A stretch of 64,000 bases of DNA, taken from Sphingobacterium oryzagri (GTDB lineage: Bacteria; Bacteroidota; Bacteroidia; Sphingobacteriales; Sphingobacteriaceae). The position numbers were made by a program, and so were the translations under genes. Where the stretch lies: positions 5,106,824 through 5,170,823 of the forward strand of contig NZ_CP117880.1 of NCBI RefSeq assembly GCF_028736175.1, read 5' to 3'. Below the pieces are notes generated by a model, which was not told the origin of the DNA, did not search any database, and worked only from the letters and a program-made list of their open reading frames with translations. Shown piece by piece: positions 51,107 to 59,944 of the stretch; the first letter of the stretch is position 1, and every line of letters starts with the position of its first letter.

Positions 51107-53035
51107 TTAAGGTCTGTTGTCGACAGGTAATTGTTCATAGATTTGGCTAAAGGCCAACAAGCTATCGGGATTACGGACCACATCTTTCGAGACAGCATCT
51201 GACAGCGCTTTACCCGAAAATATCTTTTTCACGGGTATCTCCAACTTCTTACCACTACGCGTATAAGGTATATCTGGTACTTCAAAAAATAGATCAGGCA
51301 CATGCCTTGCTGTATAATCCCGTCGAAGTGTAGCAATCAATTTTGGTTGCACATCAGCCAGTGTTCCGGCATCTTTTAACTGCAAAAACAAAATCATCCT
51401 GGCACTACCATCTGTTTGATCTTGCGTAATAACCAAACTATCGCGTACACTTTCCAACTGTTGTACCGCATTGTAAATCTCCGCCGTTCCGATCCGTACG
51501 CCGGCTCTGTTTAATGTAGCATCAGAGCGACCGTGCATCGTCACGCCGCTATGAGACGCAATCGTAATCCAGTCGCCGTGGCTCCAGCGACCAGGATATG
51601 CGCTAAAGTAACTGGCTTTATATTTTTCTTTGTCGGTATCATTCCAAAAGAAAACCGGCATAGACGGCATAGGCTGCTTAATAAGCAGCTCGCCCACTTC
51701 ATCAATTACTTCCACGCCTTCATCATTTATCGCTACAATATCAGATCCCAGTGTGATGCATTGTATTTCGCCTGCATACACGGGCAAGTATGCACAGCCC
51801 GATAAAAAAGCGCTGCAAACATCTGTACCACCGCTAAGTGATATAATTTGGGTTTCGGGAAATTTTTGTTGCAGTTTTTTGAATGTGGCAGCAGGTAAAG
51901 GTGATCCGGTAGAGCCAAGAATTTTGGGTTGAAAATCGTCGATTTCAAGCGAATGAATACTGCTATAATAGGCGGCACCAGCACCAAGATGGTCGACTTT
52001 AACGCGCTTGACAAAATTCCAAAATGTTTGATGATTATTGTGTTGTATAGCGCCATCAAATAAGCAAAGACTAGCGCCACATAACAAACTGGATAGCGCA
52101 TAGTTCCACATCATCCAACCTGTCGTGGTATACCACAAAAATCGTTCGCCTTCTTTTACATTCTGGTGCAAAACTAAGGCTTTCAGATGTTCCAACAACA
52201 TACCGCCCGTGCGGTGCGTAATGGCTTTCGGCGTGCCTGTCGTACCAGAGGAATATAAAATCCATATAGGATGATCAAAAGGTACCTCATCAAAGGTTAA
52301 TGGCTGCTTGCTGTAATTATCGAAAATAGACATCCAGTCCGGTCCGCCTACCGTTACAACATTCGACAGGCTATTAACTTCTTTCTTAATAACTTGTAAA
52401 GTTTCCTGCTTATCAAATTGCTTCCCGTTATATTGGTATTCCGACTCGATAAACAATAGTTTAGGCGCGATGAGATTGAACCGTTCGACGATACTTTTAT
52501 CACCGAAATCGGGTGAGCAGCAAGACCATACGGCGCCCAGCGTATTGACGGCCAGAAATATCTCGATAGCTGCTATATTGTTTGACAATACGCCAACAAC
52601 GCGATCACCACGTTGCACACCTTGTGCACGCAAATACTGCTGTAAAGCGGCAACACGCTTTTCCAGGGTAGACCAGGTTACCGATTGATCGTTATTCTGC
52701 TCGTCCTGGTAATAAACAGCGATGCCATCTGCAGGCCGGTTCTTAAACAGCTGTGCAGCATAACTTAGCCGCATGCCGGGAAACCATTTTACATCCGTAA
52801 AATCGCCTGCATTTTTGTCCCAGGAAAATACATCGGTATACGAACCGCTATAAGATACATCAAAATATTTCAATATACTTTCCCAAAAAATATCTGGGTG
52901 CGCAATCGACCAATCGTGGAGCGATTGGTATGAGGTAAAAGATAGGTTATACGCCTTCGACAAATAAGCTTGATAAGCAAATATACCTGAATCGCTGATG
53001 TACGATTCTTCAGGAGTCCATAATGCTTCTTCCAT
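51107..53035 (-). CDS. aacS: Acetoacetyl-CoA synthetase
   Basis: Activates acetoacetate to acetoacetyl-CoA. 642 residues of the ANL superfamily. AMP-binding motif WILYSSGTTGTPKAITHRTGG, followed by GERFLWYTTTGWMMWNYALSSLLCGASLCLFDG typical of AacS, ILGSTGSPLPAATFKKL and the C-terminal DATLNRAGVRIGTAEIYNAVQQLESV. It ends with the catalytic-lysine motif SGKKLEIPVKKI. It lies just after the leucine-degradation genes and completes the path from HMG-CoA lyase product to acetyl-CoA units. Confidence 0.93.
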   Translation of the reverse strand: MEEALWTPEESYISDSGIFAYQAYLSKAYNLSFTSYQSLHDWSIAHPDIFWESILKYFDVSYSGSYTDVFSWDKNAGDFTDVKWFPGMRLSYAAQLFKNRPADGIAVYYQDEQNNDQSVTWSTLEKRVAALQQYLRAQGVQRGDRVVGVLSNNIAAIEIFLAVNTLGAVWSCCSPDFGDKSIVERFNLIAPKLLFIESEYQYNGKQFDKQETLQVIKKEVNSLSNVVTVGGPDWMSIFDNYSKQPLTFDEVPFDHPIWILYSSGTTGTPKAITHRTGGMLLEHLKALVLHQNVKEGERFLWYTTTGWMMWNYALSSLLCGASLCLFDGAIQHNNHQTFWNFVKRVKVDHLGAGAAYYSSIHSLEIDDFQPKILGSTGSPLPAATFKKLQQKFPETQIISLSGGTDVCSAFLSGCAYLPVYAGEIQCITLGSDIVAINDEGVEVIDEVGELLIKQPMPSMPVFFWNDTDKEKYKASYFSAYPGRWSHGDWITIASHSGVTMHGRSDATLNRAGVRIGTAEIYNAVQQLESVRDSLVITQDQTDGSARMILFLQLKDAGTLADVQPKLIATLRRDYTARHVPDLFFEVPDIPYTRSGKKLEIPVKKIFSGKALSDAVSKDVVRNPDSLLAFSQIYEQLPVDNRP

Positions 53036-53185
53036 ATGTTTACAAATGGTTTACCATTCTAAGGTAAGGAAAAAAGCACGGCTATGAAAAATAATAAAGA
53101 AGCGTTTTTTAAATTTAACTATAAGAGCTTATAGTAGCCATATGAACTATTTATTGTTTGCGAATCTGATCGTCAAGTCAGCGAC

Positions 53186-53221
53186 AAAAAAAGCGATTTA
53201 CCCTAGAAAAAGTAAATCGCT
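53186..53221 (-). terminator. Terminator after thiL
   Basis: On the minus strand AGCGATTTAC/GTAAATCGCT with a 10-base loop and a TTTTTTT run, about 35 bp past the thiL stop. Confidence 0.8.
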
Positions 53222-53253
53222 GCTTTATTATTTGCGGGCTAATTTCCCGAAAA

Positions 53254-54315
53254 CTATTCTTCGTTTTGTTGATCTTCGGCTTCAAAAGCATTCCATCCTT
53301 GGGCTTTTAAGCTGTGTACATGGCCTGATTTGGATACCATTTCGCAGCCTGCATTTTCTTCGGTTATGTATCCAATAATAGAAATATCTAATTGGTTTTT
53401 AACTTTATCATACTGCTCCTGTGGCACAGTAAAAAGCAATTCGTAATCTTCACCCCCACTCAGTGCACATACTGTTGGATCTAGTCCAAATTCGCGCGCC
53501 GTTTCGTAGGTCATCGGATCGATAGGAATTTTTTCTTCATACAATTTACAGCCGACGTTGGATGCTTTACAAATATGAATGATTTCAGAGGCTAAACCAT
53601 CGGAAACGTCTATCATAGCATGCGGTTGGATGCCATACGTTTCAAAGAGTTCCACTATATCCTTTCTGGATTCGGGCTTCAATTGTCGTTCTACGATGTA
53701 ATCTTTACCTTCCAGATCTGGCTGTATATTAGGATTTTCCAAGAAAATCTGCTTTTCGCGCTCTAACAATTGCAGACCTACATACGCGCCGCCCAGATCG
53801 CCACTTACGCAAAGTAAATCGCCTTCTTTGGCACCAGATCGGTACACAACTTTATCTTTATCGACATGTCCGATACTGGTCACCGAAATAACCAAGCCCT
53901 GTGCTGATGCTGATGTATCTCCGCCGATCAAGTCCACATTAAATTTTTTACAGGCTATCAACGCTCCTTCGTAGATTTCTTCGACGGCTTCTAAGGGAAA
54001 TTTAGATGATAAACCAATGGAGAAAGTAATTTGTGAGGCGATGCCATTCATCGCATAAATATCACTTAGATTGACTTGAACAGCTTTATAACCCAAATGT
54101 TTAAGAGGCACGTAGCGCAGGTCAAAATGTATCCCTTCCAACAATAGATCGGTAGAAATAAGTGTTTGCTTATTCGAAAAATCCAATACGGCAGCGTCAT
54201 CACCAATTCCCTTGATACTCGAGGGTTGATTGATTTCTACGGCCTTTGTGAGATAATCAATCAAGCCAAACTCGCCCAATTCGCTTATGTTAGTTCTATC
54301 TTTATTGTCAAACAT
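53254..54315 (-). CDS. thiL: Thiamine-monophosphate kinase ThiL
   Basis: Phosphorylates thiamine monophosphate to the active diphosphate. 353 residues: SIKGIGDDAAVLDFSNKQTLISTDLLLEGIHFDL with the metal/ATP Asp cluster, LGYKAVQVNLSDIYAMNGIASQITF, DLIGGDTSASAQGLVISVTSIG and the DVSDGLASEIIHIC motif. The substrate-binding end with LSGGEDYELLFTV is present. Single minus-strand gene. A tandem-repeat region lies between it and nadA upstream. Confidence 0.95.
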   Translation of the reverse strand: MFDNKDRTNISELGEFGLIDYLTKAVEINQPSSIKGIGDDAAVLDFSNKQTLISTDLLLEGIHFDLRYVPLKHLGYKAVQVNLSDIYAMNGIASQITFSIGLSSKFPLEAVEEIYEGALIACKKFNVDLIGGDTSASAQGLVISVTSIGHVDKDKVVYRSGAKEGDLLCVSGDLGGAYVGLQLLEREKQIFLENPNIQPDLEGKDYIVERQLKPESRKDIVELFETYGIQPHAMIDVSDGLASEIIHICKASNVGCKLYEEKIPIDPMTYETAREFGLDPTVCALSGGEDYELLFTVPQEQYDKVKNQLDISIIGYITEENAGCEMVSKSGHVHSLKAQGWNAFEAEDQQNEE

Positions 54316-54318
54316 GGG

Positions 54319-54500
54319 TTTTTAAATTAAAAAGTCAAAATTAAAAAGTCAAAAATCCGTTATCTCGTGATAGGGGTTTCAAATTAAAAAGTCAAAATTA
54401 AAAAGTCAAAAGTCAAAAAACCTTCTATTTTGTGAAAGGGCTTTTAAAGTAAAAAGTCAAAATTAAAAAGTTAAAAAACCTTTATTTTGTGACAAGACTT
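54319..54500. repeat. AT-rich tandem repeats between thiL and nadA
   Basis: About three imperfect copies (near 54319-54374, 54375-54440, 54441-54500) of a 55-65 bp unit. Each contains TTAAAAAGTCAAAATTAAAAAG-type repeats of AAAAAGTCAAAA. No gene and no clear hairpin; the copy boundaries are approximate. Confidence 0.75.
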
Positions 54501-54560
54501 GTTGACTTATCTTAAAAATTAAAATTTAGCTTCTCCTTTTTATAAATATAACATATTGAT

Positions 54561-55559
54561 TTACAAACCAAAACGTTCAGAAATTTCCAACATACGTTCG
54601 ATAGGCTTACGTGCTCGTTCGATAACATCTGCTGGCAAATCGACTTCGGGAAGTTCGTAGTACAAACAATTGTACAACTTTTCCAGTGTGTTTAGCTTCA
54701 TATGCGGACAGTCGTTACAAGCGCAAACGTTATTTGGTGGCGCTGGAATGAATGTTTTCGTCGGACTAGCTTTTTGCATCTGGTGCAAAATGCCAGATTC
54801 CGTGGCCACGATAAATTGTTGGGCACTATTTTCGATCGTATATTTCAACATGCCTGATGTCGATCCTACGTAGTCGGCTTGTGCAAGAATATGATCTTCA
54901 CATTCTGGGTGAGCGATAAACTTAGCGGCCGGAAACTGATTTCGCAAATCTGTAATTTTATCCTGCGAAAAGATCTCGTGCACCATACAAGCGCCATTCC
55001 ACAGAACCATATCACGACCTGTTTTCTTTTTCACGTAATCACCTAAATTTTTATCCGGGCCGAAAATAATCTTTTGATCGGCCGGCAAACTTTGTACGAT
55101 CTCCACAGCATTGCTTGAGGTACATACTATGTCTGAAAGTGCTTTCAACTCGGCCGTACAATTCACATACGTAATCACCAAATGGTCGGGATATTGCTCC
55201 TTGAATTTGGCAAAGAGATGCGGCGGACAACTATCAGAAAGCGAGCATCCAGCTTTTAAATCCGGAAGCAACACTTTTTTTGATGGCGACAATATCTTAG
55301 CCGTCTCCGCCATAAAATGAACGCCTGCAAAGACGATCATATCAGCGTCGGTTTTGGCAGCTTGCTGCGATAATCCCAAACTATCCCCTATATAGTCTGC
55401 AATATCTTGAATTTCAGCATCTTGGTAATAATGCGCCAAAATAACAGCATTCTTTTCTTTCTTAAGTCGCTGTATTTCAGCAACAATATCCAAGGTTGGA
55501 TCTACAGGCTCGTCGATATATCCCTTTGCCTCTAAATCTCTTTCAAAGGTTATGTCCAT
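54561..55559 (-). CDS. nadA: Quinolinate synthase A
   Basis: Condenses iminoaspartate with dihydroxyacetone phosphate to quinolinate; a [4Fe-4S] enzyme. 332 residues: VILAHYYQDAEIQDIADYIGDSLGLS near the start, then the three cluster cysteines in PDLKAGCSLSDSCPPHLF, LWNGACMVHE and NNVCACNDCPHMKLN. It is transcribed divergently from nadB across the candidate origin, so NAD synthesis genes flank oriC. Confidence 0.97.
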   Translation of the reverse strand: MDITFERDLEAKGYIDEPVDPTLDIVAEIQRLKKEKNAVILAHYYQDAEIQDIADYIGDSLGLSQQAAKTDADMIVFAGVHFMAETAKILSPSKKVLLPDLKAGCSLSDSCPPHLFAKFKEQYPDHLVITYVNCTAELKALSDIVCTSSNAVEIVQSLPADQKIIFGPDKNLGDYVKKKTGRDMVLWNGACMVHEIFSQDKITDLRNQFPAAKFIAHPECEDHILAQADYVGSTSGMLKYTIENSAQQFIVATESGILHQMQKASPTKTFIPAPPNNVCACNDCPHMKLNTLEKLYNCLYYELPEVDLPADVIERARKPIERMLEISERFGL

Positions 55560-56053
55560 TTATCTTTCTTCTCTACGATTTATGTTCACTTCTTTGACTA
55601 AGCGACTTTACAAAAGTAAACAAAGAAAACGAAATGAAATCCACATTCCCTTTTTCCAATAATTTATAATCTTTTTTTAAAGAAAGAATCTTGTTGTTTA
55701 TTAGTCTGTGGAAAATGGGGATAAGTGCGCGATTTTATTTTTTGATAAGTGAGTTTTCCGTCGTTATCCACAACTTATCCACAGTTATGAACAGCTTAGT
55801 GCTTGATTTTCAATTTCATGATTTAAATGCTTTTTCTCTTTCCATATTTTTCTGTTAATTCTTTAGTGTTTACAATTTGTTAATATCTGGTTGATTTTAT
55901 CTTAATTTTTAGGCGGATAATGTGGGGATTTATGAGTTGCTGTGGAAAGTTTTAAAGTTTTCAATTTTAGTTAACCGTTTATGTACAGGTTTTCCACATA
56001 TTTTGTTAATTTGTTTCTTCTAATTTGGTTACGAGGCACGCTTATTACAAGTT
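55560..56053. other. Candidate replication origin (oriC) between nadA and nadB
   Basis: A 494-bp non-coding, AT-rich region between divergent genes. DnaA-box matches: TTATCCACA at 55764-55772 and 55775-55783 (same strand, 2 bases apart), TGTGGAAAA at 55707-55715, TGTGGAAAG at 55941-55949 and TTTTCCACA at 55990-55998. A very AT-rich stretch (about 55805-55910) between them could be the unwinding element. A TACTTTTG -7 element for nadA is at 55611-55618 (minus strand). dnaA, dnaN and holB lie within about 21 kb; parS-like sites are 6 kb to the right. Confidence 0.72.
55611..55618 (-). promoter_or_regulatory. Putative -7 element for nadA
   Basis: Reads TACTTTTG on the minus strand, a full match to TAnnTTTG, about 52 bp upstream of the nadA start. 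Confidence 0.4.
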
Positions 56054-57646
56054 ATGGCACATAGAACGGTGGATTTTTTAATTATTGGCTCTGGAATAGC
56101 GGGCTTGAGCTTTGCTTTAAAGGCGGCAGAATTGGGTAAAGTGTTGATACTCACTAAATCTAATGAAGATGAGTCAAATACCAAATATGCACAAGGTGGT
56201 GTAGCGGCCGTTGTGGATAAGTCTGATAGCTTTGCTAAGCATATCGCTGATACTGAGGTTGCTGGAGACGGTTTATGTCATCCACAAATTGTGGAAAACG
56301 TGGTGAAAGAGGCCCCGGCACGTATTAAAGAGCTTATTGACTATGGTACGAACTTCGATAAGGTAGATGATGACCATTATGATTTGGCGCGTGAAGGTGG
56401 GCATTCTAAGCATCGTATACTTCATTATAAGGATATAACAGGTTATGAAATAGAGCGCGCGTTATTAGCGCAGGTGAAGGCACATCCTAATATAGAGATG
56501 TTGACGCATTACTTTGCAATCGATTTGATTACACAGCATCATAAAGGTGTACATGTGGATAAGAGCACAGCAGATATTACCTGTTTCGGCATTTACGCGT
56601 TAGATACGCGCACAAATAAGATAGAAACCTTTTTAAGTAAAGTAACGCTGATGGCTTCTGGCGGCGCTGGCCACGTGTATGCCAGTACAACAAATCCTAC
56701 CATTGCAACGGGTGACGGTATTGCGATGGTTTACCGGGCTAAAGGTAAGGTGCGGAATATGGAGTTTATCCAGTTTCACCCCACATCGCTTTATAATCCC
56801 AAAGATTCGCCCGCTTTTCTTATTTCTGAAGCCGTTCGTGGTTTTGGTGGTATACTACGACGCGTAGACGGCGAATCGTTTATGGAGGAGTATGATGAAC
56901 GTGGTTCGTTAGCTTCGCGCGATATTGTTGCGCGCGCGATAGACAATGAAATGAAAAAATCCGGTTTAGATTTTGTTTACCTCGATATTACGCACCGTAG
57001 TAAGGCAGATATTTTAGCGCATTTTCCAAATATCTATGAAAAGTGTCTATCTATAGGTTTAGATATGACCAGAGATTTTATCCCGGTTACGCCTGCTGCA
57101 CACTACATATGTGGCGGTATTCAGGTAGATGACGTCGGGCGTACGTCTATCCGAAATCTTTACGCCTGTGGAGAATGTTCTTCTACCGGCTTGCATGGTG
57201 CTAATCGTTTGGCATCCAACTCTTTATTGGAAGCTGTTGTTTATGCACACCGTATTTATGAACATGCTGCCGCACTGTTTCCTACGTTGGCTTACGACGA
57301 AGAAATACCAGATTGGGATGAGTCCAAAGTGGAGTTATTAAATGAAGAGATTCTGGTAACACATAATTTGCGCGAAACGCAGAAATTAATGAGTGATTAC
57401 GTAGGCATTGTTCGGTCTGATTTTCGCTTAGACCGCGCTATGCGTCGGCTTGGCTTTTTACATGAGGAAACCGAAGATTTTTACAAAAACACCAAACTAT
57501 CTGTAAAACTATGTGAGCTCCGAAATGTTATTCAAGTGGCGTATTTGATTGTCAAATCCGCAACATTGCGTAAAGAAAGTCGGGGTTTGCATTTTACCAC
57601 AGATTATCCCGATCGATCAGCTTCATTAACAGATACAATATTGTAA
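56054..57646 (+). CDS. nadB: L-aspartate oxidase
   Basis: FAD flavoprotein that oxidises L-aspartate to iminoaspartate, the substrate of NadA. 530 residues: FAD motif IGSGIAGLSFALKAAELG (about 11-28), NTKYAQGGVAAVVDKSD, REGGHSKHRILHYKDITG and the SGGAGHVYASTTNPTIATGDGIAM segment. The GFGGILRRVDGESFMEEYDERGSLASRDIVARAI stretch and CGGIQVDDVGRTSIRNLYACGE are also typical. Faces nadA across the candidate origin and is followed by a gamma carbonic anhydrase gene, 1 bp away. Confidence 0.96.
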   Translation: MAHRTVDFLIIGSGIAGLSFALKAAELGKVLILTKSNEDESNTKYAQGGVAAVVDKSDSFAKHIADTEVAGDGLCHPQIVENVVKEAPARIKELIDYGTNFDKVDDDHYDLAREGGHSKHRILHYKDITGYEIERALLAQVKAHPNIEMLTHYFAIDLITQHHKGVHVDKSTADITCFGIYALDTRTNKIETFLSKVTLMASGGAGHVYASTTNPTIATGDGIAMVYRAKGKVRNMEFIQFHPTSLYNPKDSPAFLISEAVRGFGGILRRVDGESFMEEYDERGSLASRDIVARAIDNEMKKSGLDFVYLDITHRSKADILAHFPNIYEKCLSIGLDMTRDFIPVTPAAHYICGGIQVDDVGRTSIRNLYACGECSSTGLHGANRLASNSLLEAVVYAHRIYEHAAALFPTLAYDEEIPDWDESKVELLNEEILVTHNLRETQKLMSDYVGIVRSDFRLDRAMRRLGFLHEETEDFYKNTKLSVKLCELRNVIQVAYLIVKSATLRKESRGLHFTTDYPDRSASLTDTIL

Positions 57647-57647
57647 T

Positions 57648-58163
57648 ATGGCGACTATTTTATCGGTAAAAGGAATATCACCCACTATTGGGTCATCTTG
57701 TTTTATAGCTGAAAATGCGACTATTGTTGGTGAAGCCGTTATTGGCGATCATTGTTCCGTTTGGTTTAATGCAGTCGTTCGTGCAGATGTAAACTATATC
57801 CGGATAGGAAATTACACAAATATCCAGGATGGTGTGGTTATTCATTGTACCTATCAAAAAAACGGCACTGATATCGGGAATTATGTAAATGTGGGACATA
57901 ATGCTATTGTACACGGTTGCGTGGTGCACGACTATGTATTGATTGGTATGGGTGCCATAGTGATGGATCGTGCAGTCGTAGAATCAAATGTGATTATAGC
58001 TGCCGGCGCTGTAGTGCTGGAAGATGCACACTTAGAAAGCGGCTTTTTATATGCCGGCATACCAGCAAAAAAGATAAAACCGTTAACTGCAGAACAACTT
58101 GCGCTGTTAAAGCAATTGCCCCATAACTACGTGCACTACAGTTCCTGGTTTACGAATAGCTAA
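57648..58163 (+). CDS. Gamma carbonic anhydrase family protein
   Basis: A 171-residue left-handed parallel beta-helix protein of hexapeptide repeats: IGSSCFIAENATIVGEAVIGDHCSVWFNAVVRADVNYIRIGNYTNIQDG, VVIHCTY, VNVGHNAIVHGCVVHDYVLIGMGAIV. Zinc-site histidines may be in IHCTY and VGHNAIVHG, as in gamma-class enzymes. Many members (PaaY, YrdA types) lack shown anhydrase activity, so activity is uncertain. Cotranscribed with nadB. Confidence 0.9.
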   Translation: MATILSVKGISPTIGSSCFIAENATIVGEAVIGDHCSVWFNAVVRADVNYIRIGNYTNIQDGVVIHCTYQKNGTDIGNYVNVGHNAIVHGCVVHDYVLIGMGAIVMDRAVVESNVIIAAGAVVLEDAHLESGFLYAGIPAKKIKPLTAEQLALLKQLPHNYVHYSSWFTNS

Positions 58164-58188
58164 ATCCTTTCCGAGATAATCCTTTCGC

Positions 58189-59868
58189 TTATTCGGGCAA
58201 TACAATAGTTTCGTTTTGATCCCAGTTTGCGCGGATGGTAAATGTTTTATCCAGGTACCAGATGTTTTCTGCCTGGCGCTCCGCATAGACATCAGCCGGA
58301 TCCCATTTTCCATTTTTGTTCTCATCGTAGATGATGCGTAAGGTGTATTTGCCACCAGGGAAATTTGTGTAAGCCACTAGAGATGAATTGACGTTGATGA
58401 TGCGTTTGTCAAATACCTTTTCTTTTTGTTCATCAATCAATTCCACAATGTATTGCTTTGTAGAATCCAATCCGTTGATTTGGAAATTAATATTTCCATA
58501 ATTATCTGATTCATCTAACGTAAACTGCGTTTTTGATTCTTTATTGAAGTCTCCAAATTTGCTATTTAACGCCTTCTCTTCTAACACCAGTTCGTAGTTT
58601 CGTTTTGCTCGCCAATTAAACCGGATATGGTATAAATTACTATTGGCTGAATCTTGTTGGAGTTGAAAGTTTCTACGCGATACGGAATCTTCGTAGATTA
58701 AAATTTTCGATTTATCAACCGTTGATAAGGGCGTTGCACTGGTCAAGGTGATATGTCGGGTACGATCTACCTTATTCGTAATATTGAGCAGTGGCTTTAT
58801 CTCCCGGTCAAATTTTGTGTTTTTATTGGTACGAATAAGCACTGTATCTTTTAAGCTTTCGCCCCGATCTACTACTAACCTGATCGAATCAAGCGGCGTA
58901 TTTTCAATAAATATCTTTGCGGTATCGTTTGTAGCACTAAATCGCGTCACCTTCGTTGCGTCAATAGCAGCTGGTTCGATAATCCGAATATCGGTATTTT
59001 CGACAGGTTTATTAAAGGTCAATAAAATATTGCCCGTAGTTTCTAGTTTTTTGTCCAGTATTCGGAAATCTTTTGGATAAGCTTTCGTGATCTCCAACTT
59101 AATGTTGCTCGTGTCTTTTGTCAGCACAATGCTGTCACGAAGAAAACCGATCCATTCGTCGTTGCCATTAAATATGCGGTCATTATTTTGTTCTTTGAGC
59201 GCATAAATGCGGTAAGTATTTTCGCGCAGATTGGAGAATTGGAAGTTACCGGCTGTATCGACGTTGACAAAAATATTAGCTTTGCGTTTACCAAAAATAC
59301 TATCTTGAGAAGTCGATATAAGAAGTACCTTGACATTCTCATCTTTTTTAGCATCGAACGTTTTTGTAAAACCATTTTTCACCGACCCACTGATGGATAG
59401 GGAATCAAGTTCGTCACCCGTAGCAAAGACATAGGTGTAGTTTTGTACCGGATTACTTTCGTTATAATCAACTAACCCCTTACCAAAATTGATAGTATAC
59501 GTAGTATTTGCCTCTAGCGAATCCGGCAATTCAATGATCAAGTTTTTCTTTCTTATTTTGTAGATAGGTTGCACATCTACATCCGGACTTATACTAAACT
59601 CTTTGAATTGATTATTGAGTTTGATGTATTCGTCAAATGTCAGGACAATCTGTTTGTCCCTAAAATTTTTCGACAGGTTTTCTGGCGATTCATGCAACAG
59701 TTTTGGCGGAAGCGAATCCTTTGGTCCACCGGTAGGCTTCTGTATGTTGGCACAGCGATTAAAACTTAAAAACAAAAGAAAAATAAAGCCTAAAACAACT
59801 ATACCTTGAAATTTTGATGTTTTAAGCCGTTTTGAGCTATTTTCTGTCATTTTGGAATATTTAGTCAT
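58189..59868 (-). CDS. Ig-like-domain lipoprotein
   Basis: A 559-residue envelope protein. After a short basic N terminus comes a hydrophobic stretch (FQGIVVLGFIFLLFLSF) and Cys39 in RCANIQKPTGGPKDSLPPK; C-A-N-x-x-x-PTGGPKD is the usual start of a Bacteroidota Ig-like lipoprotein family, though the lipobox is not canonical. A Big_5-like Ig domain (PPKLLHESPENLSKNFRDKQIVLTFDEYIKLNNQ) and several beta-rich modules follow. Ends FTIRANWDQNETIVLPE. Probably surface or periplasmic; function unknown. Confidence 0.8.
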   Translation of the reverse strand: MTKYSKMTENSSKRLKTSKFQGIVVLGFIFLLFLSFNRCANIQKPTGGPKDSLPPKLLHESPENLSKNFRDKQIVLTFDEYIKLNNQFKEFSISPDVDVQPIYKIRKKNLIIELPDSLEANTTYTINFGKGLVDYNESNPVQNYTYVFATGDELDSLSISGSVKNGFTKTFDAKKDENVKVLLISTSQDSIFGKRKANIFVNVDTAGNFQFSNLRENTYRIYALKEQNNDRIFNGNDEWIGFLRDSIVLTKDTSNIKLEITKAYPKDFRILDKKLETTGNILLTFNKPVENTDIRIIEPAAIDATKVTRFSATNDTAKIFIENTPLDSIRLVVDRGESLKDTVLIRTNKNTKFDREIKPLLNITNKVDRTRHITLTSATPLSTVDKSKILIYEDSVSRRNFQLQQDSANSNLYHIRFNWRAKRNYELVLEEKALNSKFGDFNKESKTQFTLDESDNYGNINFQINGLDSTKQYIVELIDEQKEKVFDKRIINVNSSLVAYTNFPGGKYTLRIIYDENKNGKWDPADVYAERQAENIWYLDKTFTIRANWDQNETIVLPE

Positions 59869-59944
59869 ATAAAGTTAAAAAGTAGCTTATAGCGCTTTAT
59901 TTTACGCCTCTTGTTTTATTTTTAATCTACTGATAATCAGATGC

